64,000 nucleotides of DNA from Opisthorchis felineus (lineage: Eukaryota > Platyhelminthes > Trematoda > Opisthorchiida > Opisthorchiidae), in the NCBI GenBank assembly GCA_004794785.1, contig SJOL01009412.1, forward strand, positions 502,176-566,175, written 5' to 3'. Shown piece by piece: positions 13,046-24,300 of the stretch. A model generated the notes under the pieces. The model was not told the DNA's origin. It was given only the letters and a program-made list of their open reading frames with translations, and searched no databases. How positions within the stretch are numbered: position 1 is the stretch's first letter; the number at the start of each line of letters is the position of its first letter. A program made the position numbers and the translations under genes.

Positions 13046-13330
13046 ATGGGAACAATAATGTTTATTCCCAACTAGCGGGTGGCATACGGTCAGACATGAT
13101 CATACGTTTACGGTCAGAATAAAGCACGACTGGGGATTGCGTGAAAATAGAACAATGTCATAGACAGTGGGCAATATCCGATGTAGAATTGACCACGCCT
13201 AAACCGGCACGGGAAGGGAAACACAGTTACCAGGAGTTTATCTTACTTTTGGGGGAGCATATTGAGCTGAGACAAGATCCGATACTTAAGATTTGAAGGT
13301 GGTAGGCATAACAGAACAAAATTACTATTC
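13046..13330 (-). repeat. Interspersed repeat, GTTGGGAATAA-tailed family, copy 3
   Basis: On the minus strand this copy matches ~270 bases of the 12-kb copy (CAAATCTTAAG, CTTGTCTCA, TGCCCACTGT, TATGCCACCCGCTAGTTGGG) and ends in AATAAACATTATT near 13,046. It is 5'-truncated relative to copy 2. Confidence 0.7.
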
Positions 13331-13684
13331 TGTCAAACCGAAAGGGCAGCCAGCCGTTAGGAATTGTTCAGTGAAACGCATTTCAGCCAAAAGGTTGGTT
13401 AATTATTGGCTACACCCGCAGCACTTGTTAAAGGATAGGCAAGTTACACGTCTGTGGGTGAATCCCACGTCCTCCTAAAGGGCACATTTTACCCGTTATT
13501 GTTAAGCATCCAAGCCAAAGACAGGAACTTCAGGAAATAAAGCTTATTTTCTGTGCGAATTTACATGTATTCCTTGTTACCCGTCCAACTAAACGACACT
13601 TTATGCAAGATTTTGGCATTTGTTATGAGAAATAGGGGTTTATAAGAAGACATATCTTAACAATGAGCATCCGCGTCTGTCAAA
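13331..13684. other. Flanking DNA, nothing recognised
   Basis: There is a short gap between the repeat and the LTR element. No coding or structural signal is seen. Confidence 0.4.
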
Positions 13685-13689
13685 GTCTA
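13685..13689. repeat. Target-site duplication, left copy (GTCTA)
   Basis: The five bases GTCTA immediately precede the 5' LTR and recur exactly at 18,330-18,334 after the 3' LTR, as expected for Ty3/gypsy integration. Confidence 0.9.
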
Positions 13690-13973
13690 TGTCGCGGATA
13701 TCAATATCCCCAAAACTCTGTATCTTTATGTGTGCTAACGAACGTCTGGCATAATTTTAAGGTCAAACTATGGATATATATACATACATTGTCATTTTCC
13801 CCTTATCGCCTGGTAATCGCTTGTTGTTCGGATCACTAAAGTTGTGTCCAAGGGTTTCGTCTTCTTACTATTCGCCGTACTAGTGGTCGGGATCAGGCAA
13901 CATACCTGGGGATAGAATATCGTCACAGTCCGCGCCTATTATCGTTTGCTCGCTGCGTGATCGAAACATAACA
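13690..13973 (+). repeat. 5' LTR
   Basis: It is 284 bp, starts TGTCGCGGATATCAATATCC and ends AAACATAACA. The 5' edge contains the inverted repeat GGATAT-CA-ATATCC. A TATA-like stretch, GATATATATACATA, lies at about 13,773-13,786 and may be the promoter. Confidence 0.95.
13774..13786 (+). promoter_or_regulatory. TATA-like box in the 5' LTR
   Basis: ATATATATACATA is the only strong TATA-like run in the LTR and sits ~85 bases from its start, a plausible place for the element's own promoter. It is identical in the 3' LTR at about 18,130-18,142. The function is inferred from position. Confidence 0.4.
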
Positions 13974-13977
13974 CGTT

Positions 13978-13995
13978 TGGCGACGCAAGATGGAG
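13978..13995 (+). other. Primer-binding-site candidate
   Basis: TTGGCGACGCAAGATGG starts four bases after the LTR. The TGGCGAC opening is of the type complementary to a tRNA 3' CCA end, and related CsRn1/Kabuki elements are reported to use tRNA-Trp. I cannot verify the tRNA from the window. Confidence 0.45.
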
Positions 13996-14013
13996 ACATA
14001 ACAACCCAAAGCA

Positions 14014-14925
14014 ATGGTTGAGCAACAACTGCAATTCATAGAAGTACTTACTATCAACTACAGCTTTCGCTTCACAGGCTGGTCGAGCGTCCCACAGTCG
14101 GTTGACGGAATCGCCGGCAGTATCGACGAGTTTTGCTATGAACTCTCGGCTGAAATAACGTTTGATGCTTCGTTTTCTCGCTATGAAGACCTGTTCAGGG
14201 TCAACTTTTCAGTTCAAGATAATAGTTGGAAGGTTGGCCTACTGCTCCGCAAACGTGGACCCGCAGAGCATGATAAGTGCGCCAAAAATATTCTTCCAAA
14301 GAACCCACGTGACTTCACGTTTGACGAAACGGCTCACACGCTTTCGCAAATATTCGGTGAGCAAACATCAATTTTCAGCATCCGCTATCGATGCCTGAAG
14401 CTGGTAAAAAGGGACGCAGACGGCCTTATCACATATTCTGGCATCGTAAACCGGGAATGCGAACGGTTTAAACTCGGGTCGTTAACGGAAGTTCAATTCA
14501 AGTTGCTGATTTTTATACGCGGTCTAAAATCCCCGAGGGATGCAGAAATCCGTACCCGACGCCCCAGCCGCATCGAGCAGGACCCATCAATGAGGCTGCA
14601 GAACATCACCTCGAAATGTCAACGATTGCTTAACCTGGAGCATGACACCGCGACGGTTCAACTTGGGGATCATGGCGGTTCCGAAGTTCATGCAATCCTT
14701 CAGGCTACGCAACAGCCTTGCCCTGTCAATTCCGGCCCGACCAACTCGGCCTCGCAGTATTCCGGTTCGAAGCAACACATAGGCCCAAAGAAGACACCAC
14801 CTTCACGATATTAGCACTGTGGAGCCTGGCACTTTGTCAGGTTCTGTCCCTACAAGTGGCGTCGGGCCGCCAACGTAAGTCCGTGGGGCACAAAAATGGG
14901 TATCGTCAGTCACGAATGCATACGG
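14014..14925 (+). pseudogene. gag: gag (Gag polyprotein, nucleocapsid knuckle disrupted)
   Basis: A 266-codon open frame starts at ATG 14,014, 40 bases past the LTR, and stops at 14,814. NILPKNPRDFTFDET and FGEQTSIFSIRYRCLKL resemble the capsid-like core of CsRn1/Boudicca-type Gag, followed by a proline/serine-rich linker. The nucleocapsid knuckle follows in the same frame after the stop: HCGAWHFVRFCPYK (14,815-14,856). The two codons before it read TAT-TAG where the family would have Cys-Trp. The remainder of the knuckle (GHKNGY, about 14,895-14,915) lies in a different frame, so a frameshift separates the halves. Gag would package element RNA; this one lacks its complete RNA-binding end. 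Confidence 0.8.
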
Positions 14926-15017
14926 TCGCTGGTGTTTCAAAGCCGTCATCACACGTCCGTCCCAAACCGAAATCGAGCCCTGTTGGCTCCTCTCTCAGTT
15001 TTCTGGCTACTTTCTAA

Positions 15018-15974
15018 ATGAACGCCCCAGGTCATCGAAGGTATCTCACAGTCACCGTCCATGGTCATCCAGTCCGTCTGCAGTTCGATAGTGCGTCGGA
15101 CATTACCATCATTTCGGAGAAGCTTTGGCGCCCGCTCGGCCAACCTCCGATCAGACAAGCTGCTCAAACTGCTACCAGTGCCCGCGGTAGAGGGCCAAAA
15201 CTTTCCCGTGAGCTCCAGTGCTGTGTATCTTTCAGGGGAACTACATTCATGGGGTCGTGTTATGTAACGGCAGCTGAGCTGAACTTATTGGGTCTTGATC
15301 GGTTCGATCGCTTGGGATTTGCCGACATACCAATCAGTGTCATTTGCAGTACAGTTCAGTCTCCCATGGCGCATCCAGATCATGCATCCAGCTTTATAAA
15401 GCGATTTCCAGTTGTTTTCCAATCCGGTCTGGATCAGTGCATTGCGACACAAGCAGTCCTCCACCTCCTGCCAGTCTTCCGTCCAAGGAGACCAGTTCCG
15501 TACGCTTCCCTCCTACTAGTAACTGCCAAACTTCAACGGCTGAAATAACAAGGCGCTTTGTCCCCTGTATCCTACTCCGACTGGGCAACGCCGATCGTCG
15601 TAGTGAAGAAACCCAACGGTGATATCCGCACATGTGCTGATTTCTCAACCTGCCTAAATGCAGCTCTCCGGCAGCACCACTATCCACTGCCAGTGCCCGA
15701 CGACCTATTCACTGTTCTGAACGGTAAAAAGTTCTTCGCGAAAATCGACCTTGCTGAAGCGTATCTTCAAGCTGAGGTCGCACCAGAATGGTGCCCATTG
15801 TTGACAATCAACACACACCGCGGGCTGTATCAATACACCGGCCCCCCGTTTGGCGTCAAAACTGCCCCAGCAATTTTCCAGAAGTTGATGGACACCATCC
15901 CTCCTGGCGTTCCAGGTGTGGTCGCATACCTGAACGACGTGCTGATCGTCGCTGTTTCACCAAGAGCTTCTTGA
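15018..15974 (+). pseudogene. pol: pol, protease and first half of reverse transcriptase
   Basis: The frame opens with a retropepsin-like protease: VRLQFDSASDITIISEKLW (15,072-15,128) holds the active site as DSAS rather than the usual D-S/T-G/A-S, and ELNLLGLDRFDRLG is the second flap-side motif. An in-frame TAA at 15,546 interrupts the linker. The same frame resumes as RT with [53 protein letters not shown] and AYLNDVLIV. The last is the catalytic YLDD box with its first Asp changed to Asn. The frame ends at 15,974 just after the catalytic box. Confidence 0.9.
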
Positions 15975-16653
15975 TCGGATCAGTGCCGTCTTACTGCGCA
16001 TTCAGAACAATGGCCTCTGCCTCCGTCCTGAGAAGTGTCAATTATTCTTGACAACAATGAAGTATCTTGGGTTCATAGTTGACGCCTCTGATCACCATCC
16101 TGACCCGGAGAACGTTCAAGCTATACAGCAGATAACACCTCTTAAGGATGTCCCATCATTACATTCCTTTTCGGGGCTATCCAGCTATTATTCAGCATTC
16201 TTGCCTGCTTTACACGACATTCGACCCCCACTCAATCAACCGCTTGGAAAAGACGTCCTCTGGCGTTGGTCAGAGTAATACGAGGAAGCATTCTGCAAGC
16301 TAAAGGCGATGCTCAGTTCCGATCTGCTACTAACCCACTACGGCCCAAAGCTATCGATCGTTGTGGCAGCTGATGTCTCTACTTTTGGAGTCTGTGCCGT
16401 CATTTTACACGTCTTCCCAGACGGATCGGAGAAGGCCATCATGTACGCGTTGAAATCAGTAACGCCAGAAGAATGGCGTTATGGACAGATAGAAAAAGAA
16501 GCTATGGCCTTGGTGTCTGCCGTCCGGCGTTTCCACAAGTTGTTGTACGGTCGCCATTTCACCCCACTTATCGATCATAAACCCTTACTGTCCATTTCCG
16601 GTTCAAAAAGGGTGTTTTCGCACACTCTGTTAACCGCCGGGCTACGACTTTGA
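15965..16653 (+). pseudogene. pol: pol, RT thumb/connection and RNase H
   Basis: After a frameshift near 15,955-15,970 the RT continues in the next frame (ISAVLLRIQNNGLCLRPEKC, TMKYLGFIVDA, SFSGLSSYYSAFLPAL). A TAA at 16,276 interrupts it. The RNase H/tether part follows as VVAADVSTFGVCAVIL, EKAIMYALKSVTPEEWRYGQ, IEKEAMALVSAVRRFHKLLYGR and FTPLIDHKPL. These match the Ty3/gypsy RNase H signatures (acidic residues in AAD and in IEKEAMA). A second frame change occurs around 16,630-16,645. Confidence 0.88.
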
Positions 16654-17860
16654 TATTCAATATCGTCGAACCGCCGACTTTGGTCAGGCCGATGCACTAT
16701 CTCGCCTAATCAGCAATCAGCCGACTCATGGGGAAGGCACGGTTATTGCGCAGGTTGCTTTCGAGGACGCAGCCGGCCTCCAATTGGTCCAGTCTGTTCG
16801 TGCATTGCCCGTGACAGTGACAGAGGTTCAATAAGCTACCATGGCTGATCAGACTCCTCAGAAGGCAATCCAGTTTGATAATTCTCGGTGGCCTCCGAAC
16901 CTTAAAGGTGATTGCCTCCGACAGCTTCTTCATCGCCGGTCGTAAACAATTGCTTAATGTTTGGAAACCGCGTCGTGATTCCTCAGGTTTTACGCCATCG
17001 AGTCCTCCGTCAGTTCCATCCCGAGCATCCAGAAATAAGCCGCACGAAGTCAACAGCTCGCAGTTACGCAGTTACCAACAAGCTGCCAAGAACCCGCCAC
17101 ATCAACCACTGGTTCCCTGGCCTCGACCTGAGGAGCCTTGGTCTCGGGCCCGCATTGATTACGCAGGACCGATACATGACACCTCCTATTTGTTTTTGAT
17201 TGACGCTTTCTCCAAGTGGCCAGAAATCATTCCGGTGTCCTCTCCAACAACATCTAGTACGCTGCGTGTGATGTCCAACAGTTTCAGCCAGCAGGGCTAA
17301 CCGGAGTCCATTGTCTCAGACAATGGTTCGCAGTTCAGCTCCGCTGAGTTCCGCGAGTTTTGCATTCGACATGCTAGTACACACGTTTGTTCACCACCGT
17401 AACACAAGCAATCGAATGGTCAAGCAGAAAGGTTCGTCGACACATTCAAGAGGGCCTTGCTTAAAGCTCGAGGGGAGGAGACATCCGTCGAAGCCCTTCA
17501 GAGATTCCTGTTTGTGTACCGAACGACCCCGAACGATGCTTTGAGGAACCACCAGTCACCCGCAGAGGCACTCATGGGCCGTAAGCTGAGAACTGTGCAT
17601 TCTTCCATGCTGCCAACACAGTCTAGTGAGTCAAGGTCCATACCGGTGGCAGCTGGAGCTCCATTCAAGGTGGGAACGCCCGTGCCTGTCCGTGACTATC
17701 GCCCGGGACACGATGCGTGGACTACAGGTCGTATCCTGCGCAAACGCGGTAGTGTAATGTACGACGTGTCAGTCGGTCACAACACCTGGACCAGACATCA
17801 CAACCAACTCCGCTTTAACGGCACGCCGGAAACTCCAGTATGCTTGGGTACCGTATCGTT
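16646..17860 (+). pseudogene. pol: pol, integrase
   Basis: It opens with YDFDIQYRRTADFGQADALS, the conserved RNase H-to-integrase linker, in a third frame that stops near 16,833. The zinc-binding N-terminus appears at 16,972-17,065 (RVVIPQVLRHRVLRQFHPEH, then SRTKSTARSYA). The DDE core follows: ARIDYAGPIHDTSYLFLIDA (first Asp), ESIVSDNGSQFSSAEFREFC (second Asp) and NGQAERFVDTFKRALLK (catalytic Glu). Stops at 17,298 and 17,400 break the core. The C-terminal part (NHQSPAEALMGRKLR, GTPVPVRDY, WTTGRILRKRGSVMYDV) is open and ends near 17,860. The catalytic triad residues are intact at codon level, but no functional protein can be read. Confidence 0.88.
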
Positions 17861-18037
17861 GGACATTTTGTTGATACTTTTGAGCTGGAACCTGATGCAG
17901 CTTCGAAAGAAGAGAGTGTTGCCGGCAGCTCACTGCTTGATCCAGCACTTCTTCCCAGGCGATGGATTGACCGTCGCCGCCGCCAGCCGGAACGTATCCG
18001 GGTTGACCCACGTCGAGCTCGTTACTGACTTTTTCAC

Positions 18038-18045
18038 AAGGAGAG
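18038..18045 (+). other. Polypurine tract
   Basis: AAGGAGAG abuts the 3' LTR directly, the position at which plus-strand DNA synthesis is primed in LTR retrotransposons. Confidence 0.75.
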
Positions 18046-18329
18046 TGTTGGGGATATCAATATCCCCAAAACTCTGTATCTTTATGTGTGCTAACGAACG
18101 TCTGGCATAATTTTAAGGTCAAACTATGGATATATATACATACATTGTCATTTTCCCCTTATCGCCTGGTAATCGCTTGTTGTTCGGATCACTAAAGTTG
18201 TGTCCAAGGGTTTCGTCTTCTTACTATTCGCCGTACTAGTGGTCGGGATCAGGCAACATACCTGGGGATAGAATATCGTCACAGTCCGCGCCTATTATCG
18301 TTTGCTCGCTGCGTGATCAAAACATAACA
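18046..18329 (+). repeat. 3' LTR
   Basis: It is 284 bp, starts TGTTGGGGATATCAATATCC and ends AAACATAACA. It is identical to the 5' LTR except for three substitutions. Confidence 0.95.
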
Positions 18330-18334
18330 GTCTA
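18330..18334. repeat. Target-site duplication, right copy (GTCTA)
   Basis: It matches the five bases before the 5' LTR exactly. Confidence 0.9.
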
Positions 18335-21300
18335 CATGACAATTTTCCGGCAAATCTGTTAGATACGAGTTTAGTTATTCAGGTGGCTGATACACACGCT
18401 GCTGTCCTCATTCGTCGGCAACGGAACCAAGCACAATATTCACGCGAACTGCCACACTACAGGTAGTATAAATCATTGGACCCAAATCACGGGTGAGAGC
18501 ACCGGGATGATAGGTTCGCGCAGTAGGAGTTTTTTGGAATCACTCACAATAAGCTTTTGATGAATAAGTGCAATTTGTTGAATTTGTTTGTTGAACGGGC
18601 ACAAATAACAGGGCAGCTAGGATACAAGCTTGATTCCTTGTGACAGAATTTACTGCGATGAGAGAAGTTTGCCCCATTGGTTGTTCTCAAAGTTCTCCCA
18701 GGAAAACACGATAGAGTATAGCAGCTGCGGCAGATGGCTGGCCAAATTCCGCACAACGCATTATTTGGTATGTATTACCTGTATTCTCCATACCCAGCGG
18801 CGATAAGAATAAAACTTTGTACCCGTCACATTAAAGGCCCTTATTTCCACAGGGTAAGCCCTACACGTCTCAATTTTGCTTGTCATCCAGGTGCACCCAA
18901 CCGAAGCCAAAACGTTTGCGAGACCACACTGGCACGATTGTCTTCTTATTTTGCCCTCTCGGATAACCCAGGTTCTTTGGTCGTAACTATTCATACGTGA
19001 CGTAACTTACGGGACTGTCCAAGAGCAGAAGTATGACAGTTTGATAACTGAACTGCACTGTCATAACAGTCTGGTAAAATCCCGGCTATTACCATTAATC
19101 ATATCCTCGGCTGAGATTCTCGCCCTCTCGGCCGTCTCATTTTCTGGCTTCTTACCCACAAACACAACTACTGCTGAACTTGGCTCAGTCGTCTGCAAAG
19201 CGAATTTATCAGAAACGGTCCACTGAACTTGTTAATTGAACTTAAGCGCCTCGATATCCCTTTGCACTCTTAGTTTGTTTTGTTACATATTCATCAGTTG
19301 CGTTCATGGAATTTATTTAGTCCTGCGCTCAAATAGCTTATCGGTTGCCTGCTTCTTAGAACAATAATCCATGGATTTGTTGAGCTTCACTTCGCACCAT
19401 TGTTCTGAGGCATAAAACATTATTTCCGCTTAGGGCTAATATCTCCACATTACCGCCCCCAGCTAGGAATTTCGTATCCCTGGCTATCAGCTCAGCCGTC
19501 AGAGGTCACTAATCCTCAGCAAAGATTATGGTTTTACGTTTAAATCGACCGGCGCTGTATCGAATGCGCTTGCTTCTGGCCAGCTTCGTTATTTTAGCGT
19601 TTAATTTTCCACCGTTCGAAATATCATCACTTGACGGAAATGTCCTGTCTTGGTAACCTCCTATGATCTTTTCGGCCAAGAATATGCTCTTATTTAATCG
19701 CGGATGGTACGCAAATTGGGGACTAAGTAGTTCATTACTTTTGGAGGACAAGAAACGGAGCAACATGGAAGACAATACCTTGAGAACATGACTACTGTGT
19801 TGACATGATATGAACTGTGGAAAGATATGTCAAAGTAATAAAGCTGGCTGACACTTTAGGGATAATGTTTGCCTTTTAAACCTAAATCTTGTGGACATTG
19901 CTAAGCATATGTGGCATTGAACAGCCGGTATATAGTGATCAACGGGAACGCAAATGAGGATAATGGAGATACTGATATAAGTTAAAAGCAGGAGCAAAAG
20001 AGGCAGCGGAGGAGGAGGTTAGCGTGGCACAATTAAGTAAACATTAGAAAGTTTTGACGTTAGAAACATACCAATTTTTAGCACCTCAAACAAATTTCAG
20101 GCCAAAAAAAATACAGAAACGGACAGTCGGTGAGGCGAGAAGGCTGGAGGAAATGTACATCAGGCCACTTAGAGGTAAGAATTCTTGAAGAAATCTTGCA
20201 ATCACATGCCAGCTATGTAAAACAGTAACCATAAAAAAGTTCAAACAGGTGTTTGTGGTTACTAGTGGCAAAGCGCTTTTCAAAAGGTCCCTATTGCTAA
20301 AAAATGACAGAGATTTTGTAGAGAATGGAAAGTACTCGGGCAATGATGGTCCAGGAATAGAGAACCAGTCCATTTAACGTTAGAACAAAACAAAACAAAT
20401 AACTGAGGATAAGATAAAAATTGACGCGCGAGTAATTGTTATTGATTAATGAGGTGGTTCCTACACGAATTAGTCCCAGCCAACGGGAAAGCGATGCAAA
20501 CCCAGTTAAGGTGTTTGTAGAGCGTGAAGGCACGTTTTCTTCTGAGACGCCGGGTCTGCGCTTAGCGTAAGCAAACAACATTTTTTGAATGTGCATTTTG
20601 GAAAATTGCTACTGGTATTTGTACAAATCAGAAAAAGTACAAACTACAAAGAAAACCATGAGGCAAAGGTGCTCATCTATGGTGTTCGTGTACAAATAGT
20701 GCTGTTGTGTTGTGCGTACGTGCACGCCAAGGTACAACGCCTAAGGATGCATTTATCCGCCAAACAACCGGAACAGCCACACTGGTTTACTTTCCTTTTA
20801 CATACTGCCAGATGCGCAAGTTGGCGACGCATTCGTCCGACGTAATCTTGGTTTGTGCCACAACCAACTGCAGTCACTATAGTTTCATCCGGCCAGTGGA
20901 AAAACCAAATCAATAAATCAGCTCGGTCGGATAGTACATGCTGACACCGCTTGTTGTTACAGCCCTCAAGACTGTGTTCACTGGATGAAACACAAAACTC
21001 CTCAATGTTCTGCCAAGAATCCAGGCGTAATTGTTGCAGTGTTTTGACGAGCACCAACCATTTAGCCAAAAATTGTTGTTGGACCTATCACGGTCTCCTG
21101 CTGCGTCATATAAACTGTTTATAACTCTTACATCGTTTCAAAGGAGTTTCTGCTGTAAAATTTAAGCGGATTTTACACCAGTTTTTCATGAACTTCACGA
21201 AACTTCCAAAACAGCTGCAAATTAATGTAGTGCTGGATGCACGTGAACGTCTGCCATATTTGAGAGCAACTTAGTATCAGGGAAGCGGTTATATAAAGGT

Positions 21301-24300
21301 TCCTGGTAATAGGGACATCAGCACAAAACTGTCAGTAATTCCATACACGTGTCAATTGCGATTGAAACCACCCTGCGGCTTAGAGGATTTTTATAGCTAT
21401 TTTGTAGTTTCGATTCCTCCCACGTCTGCACTAAGTGTTCTGGTCCTATTGATCCTATGATGTCAGGGACTCTACGTATCATTTTTTCATATAATTAAAT
21501 GAATATAAAGTTTAGCTTCTTTTTGACATTTCAGTCACGCCTACAACAGTCAGAATAGATGGATCGTTCGTTGTTCTTCATTTCTAATTGGAAGACGGCC
21601 ACAACATGTCGTGACTGTGGATTTCGATGGTTAACTTACCGCATCAAACACTTTCACCCTAGATTTGCAACCAAAGATTTTCTTCAGTCGGCAGTTATTC
21701 AATCACGTTAGGCTATCTTCGACGGTTAAGTAGTTTGAAGTTATGTTTTACACTTAATGAGCCACGTCGAAACCCGAGATTTTGACATGTCCAACGTGAT
21801 TTTATGGTTGTAAAATCGTGCGCAAGCGGATCTGAGTTGTTAGAACCACCGAATAACTAGGTATTTGTTGCAGTCTTCGCGCAGTGGTAACCGCTACAGT
21901 GGTATGTATGTCCTAAGCTTGAAGCAACACGGCGGTCTATTATTCAGCTCCTAGCAACTCAGGGAAATCTTGTAACCTCTAGTCTTGTTGGCAGTTGCCC
22001 TGCTCAGCCAGCACTCTATTTGAGACCAGCGAGGATGTCGAATCTGGTCCTCGCTAATTTTGATGTGCAACGCAGTCAACACATTGTGGACCCTAAGCCA
22101 GTGGGCTTATTTTAGCTTTAAATTCTCTTACAACTTTTGTTCAGATAGTTTCACTATTTCTATTGGTTTGCGCGTGGCATACGATACGTATGAAGGAGTT
22201 ATTGATGGGTGGGTCGTCTGCTAGGATAAACTAAGCATGGTTAAAATAGAGAAAGGCAACTACAAACAGTCCTTCATAAGAAAAATGTTTTTGTCTAGTA
22301 TTTAGCGTAATTGCCTCATAGGCGCATTTCTCACAAATTTATATGTTGACTAGTCACTCTACAACGAAGGAATGTAGACCGCAAGGTTATCGAATAAAGC
22401 CAAAACGGTTGCGAAATCGTAAACACCGATGTGGATGCCACTCTTCAAAATGCTTTGCTGCTGCTTAATGCATCAGAAAATATCCAGATTTGTGTTAAGT
22501 TGATGGCAGTTTGTGTCAGTACTACGGTGTTGTGTGCAAGACTGTTGCAGGGACTTTCCCGGAGATACGTAACTACTTTTCGTATTGTTGTTGATGGTTG
22601 GTTCTTTTACTTAGTTTACCTGCGCTGCTTCTCCTCCAACTAAGACTTGCAGTGTTAGTGTTCAACATGGCTGAAGTCGAATGATTTGATTATTGTCGTG
22701 TTTTACCGGCTTATTTGTTTTCATTAGAAACCTGTCTTAACTTACATCATAGTAATCATATTTTGGACTTTGTAAAAGCCAATCATGATTTTTTTGGCCA
22801 ACCAAGTTAAAATGCCGCGCTTCATCTACATTGCAATCCGTTGTAGCAACTTTGAGTTTTATAGTATTTTAAAAAGTTGGCCTGCTTCTAATATTCAACC
22901 TGGGTCTGCTTAGGTTTCTTAAGTTTAGGAGCTTCTAGGAGCCCCCGAGTAAAGCGATCTGTATAACTTACGCTTAGCATTATTATTGGCGGTATTTGTA
23001 ATCATGGCAACCGCAACTTCGCAAAATACTAACTCACAGAGAGACTATTGTTTCCTCAAAATCGAAATTTGTTTTAGTTGTGGATGGGAGGGGATAACTC
23101 CAAAATGTGACACCTGCAAAAGTTTCCACGCAGGTGGAGGACTTGAAAAACGGACTATAACAACGGAATGTCAAACATTTTTTCGTATACCCCCACTCAA
23201 AAGAGCACCTAAGGCAACAACAAACTTTTATCTTTCTTTACACAAAGCATCCTTGCTGTTTTGCAGAGCTCAAACGATACCGCGTATAATTTTTGTAGTA
23301 AAATATACCAGTTTAGTCGCGACAAACTATGGATAACTTAAGTAAAAACCACAACGGTTACACCCCGATGTTTCGTTTGCCAATTAGTTGGTAAAGCATC
23401 TCGCCCTATATCTAGACTGATTATAAAATATCTAGACACTAGTTATACATGGTGTTGCTGTCATTCCATTTTTACTTTAGAGGTAATACGTAATTAAAAG
23501 GTGGCTTACTTGTGGGGTGCTTGATCATCGTGGATCAATAGAATGGTTCGATTTAAATATCAGAATTAAAAAATGAACTGGGGTTACGCTATTCGGACTA
23601 TATTCAGGGACGTGGCCTAACCAAAGGAAGAACCTGATTGGTTTGACTTGGTCACCAAAATGTTCTCAGGCGGCTAGGGCGTGTGTAACTTGCCGCATGC
23701 ACTGTTGTCATGTAACTGCTAACGCCCGACATGCTCCTTTGAGGTTCGTCATTTTTCATCATCACTCTGTCAGTTTTATTTAATACAGCTTGCACCAAAA
23801 CAATATTTTGACGGCAACTTAAGAGCCTATCGGGAAACGACAACTGAACACTTTAACCCCTTCTCACTTGTAGGTTTATTAAATAACAAATGCCAGTAAT
23901 TAGATCGGCGTATCTTTCAAATCACAATCTTTGTCTGATGTGCGAAAGGCCTCACTTTTTCCCCACATACGTAGCACTTCTGTAATAATTCTTCTGAAGT
24001 CGTAAGCCAGTTGTGGCAGTTAGCAAGAAAAAAAACTATCGCTCGTTGCAGAATCTACGTTTGTTTGCTTCTTCGGGTGCGTCCCTGGCAGTGCTTGCCT
24101 GTAGATTTATCGCTTTTTGGGGATTAGGATCATTTAGACCAGCTTGTTTGTAACAATCAAGTGGTAAACTTCAAGAAAGTAAAAATATCAAGTTGAATGC
24201 ACAACGCGTTAGTCACACATCTAGTGAATTTGACTTTAAGTCGTGAGGACGACGTTCCAGATGTCGGAGTGCTTTGGCAATCACGTGAATTATCGTTCAG

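Larger units (their letters stand above)
13690..18329 (+). mobile_element. Ty3/gypsy LTR retrotransposon, CsRn1-like, defective
   Basis: This is a full-length 4,640-bp element bounded by 284-bp LTRs (TGT...ACA) and a 5-bp target duplication. The internal order is primer-binding-site candidate, gag, protease, RT, RNase H, integrase, polypurine tract; there is no env. Protease-RT-RNase H-integrase order places it in Ty3/gypsy. The gag relic motif CGAWHFVRFCPYK and the gag style recall the flatworm CsRn1 group, whose Gag carries a CHCC-type knuckle. The LTRs differ at only three bases (fourth and sixth positions, and one base ten from the end), so insertion should be recent. The coding region is nevertheless broken by at least five stops and four frame changes. 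Confidence 0.93.

Noticed and set aside
13690..13705. Inverted repeat GGATAT-CA-ATATCC at each LTR edge as a DNA-transposon terminus
   Set aside because: It occurs in direct orientation at the start of both 284-bp LTRs, with gag-pol between and a 5-bp duplication outside, so the element is an LTR retrotransposon.
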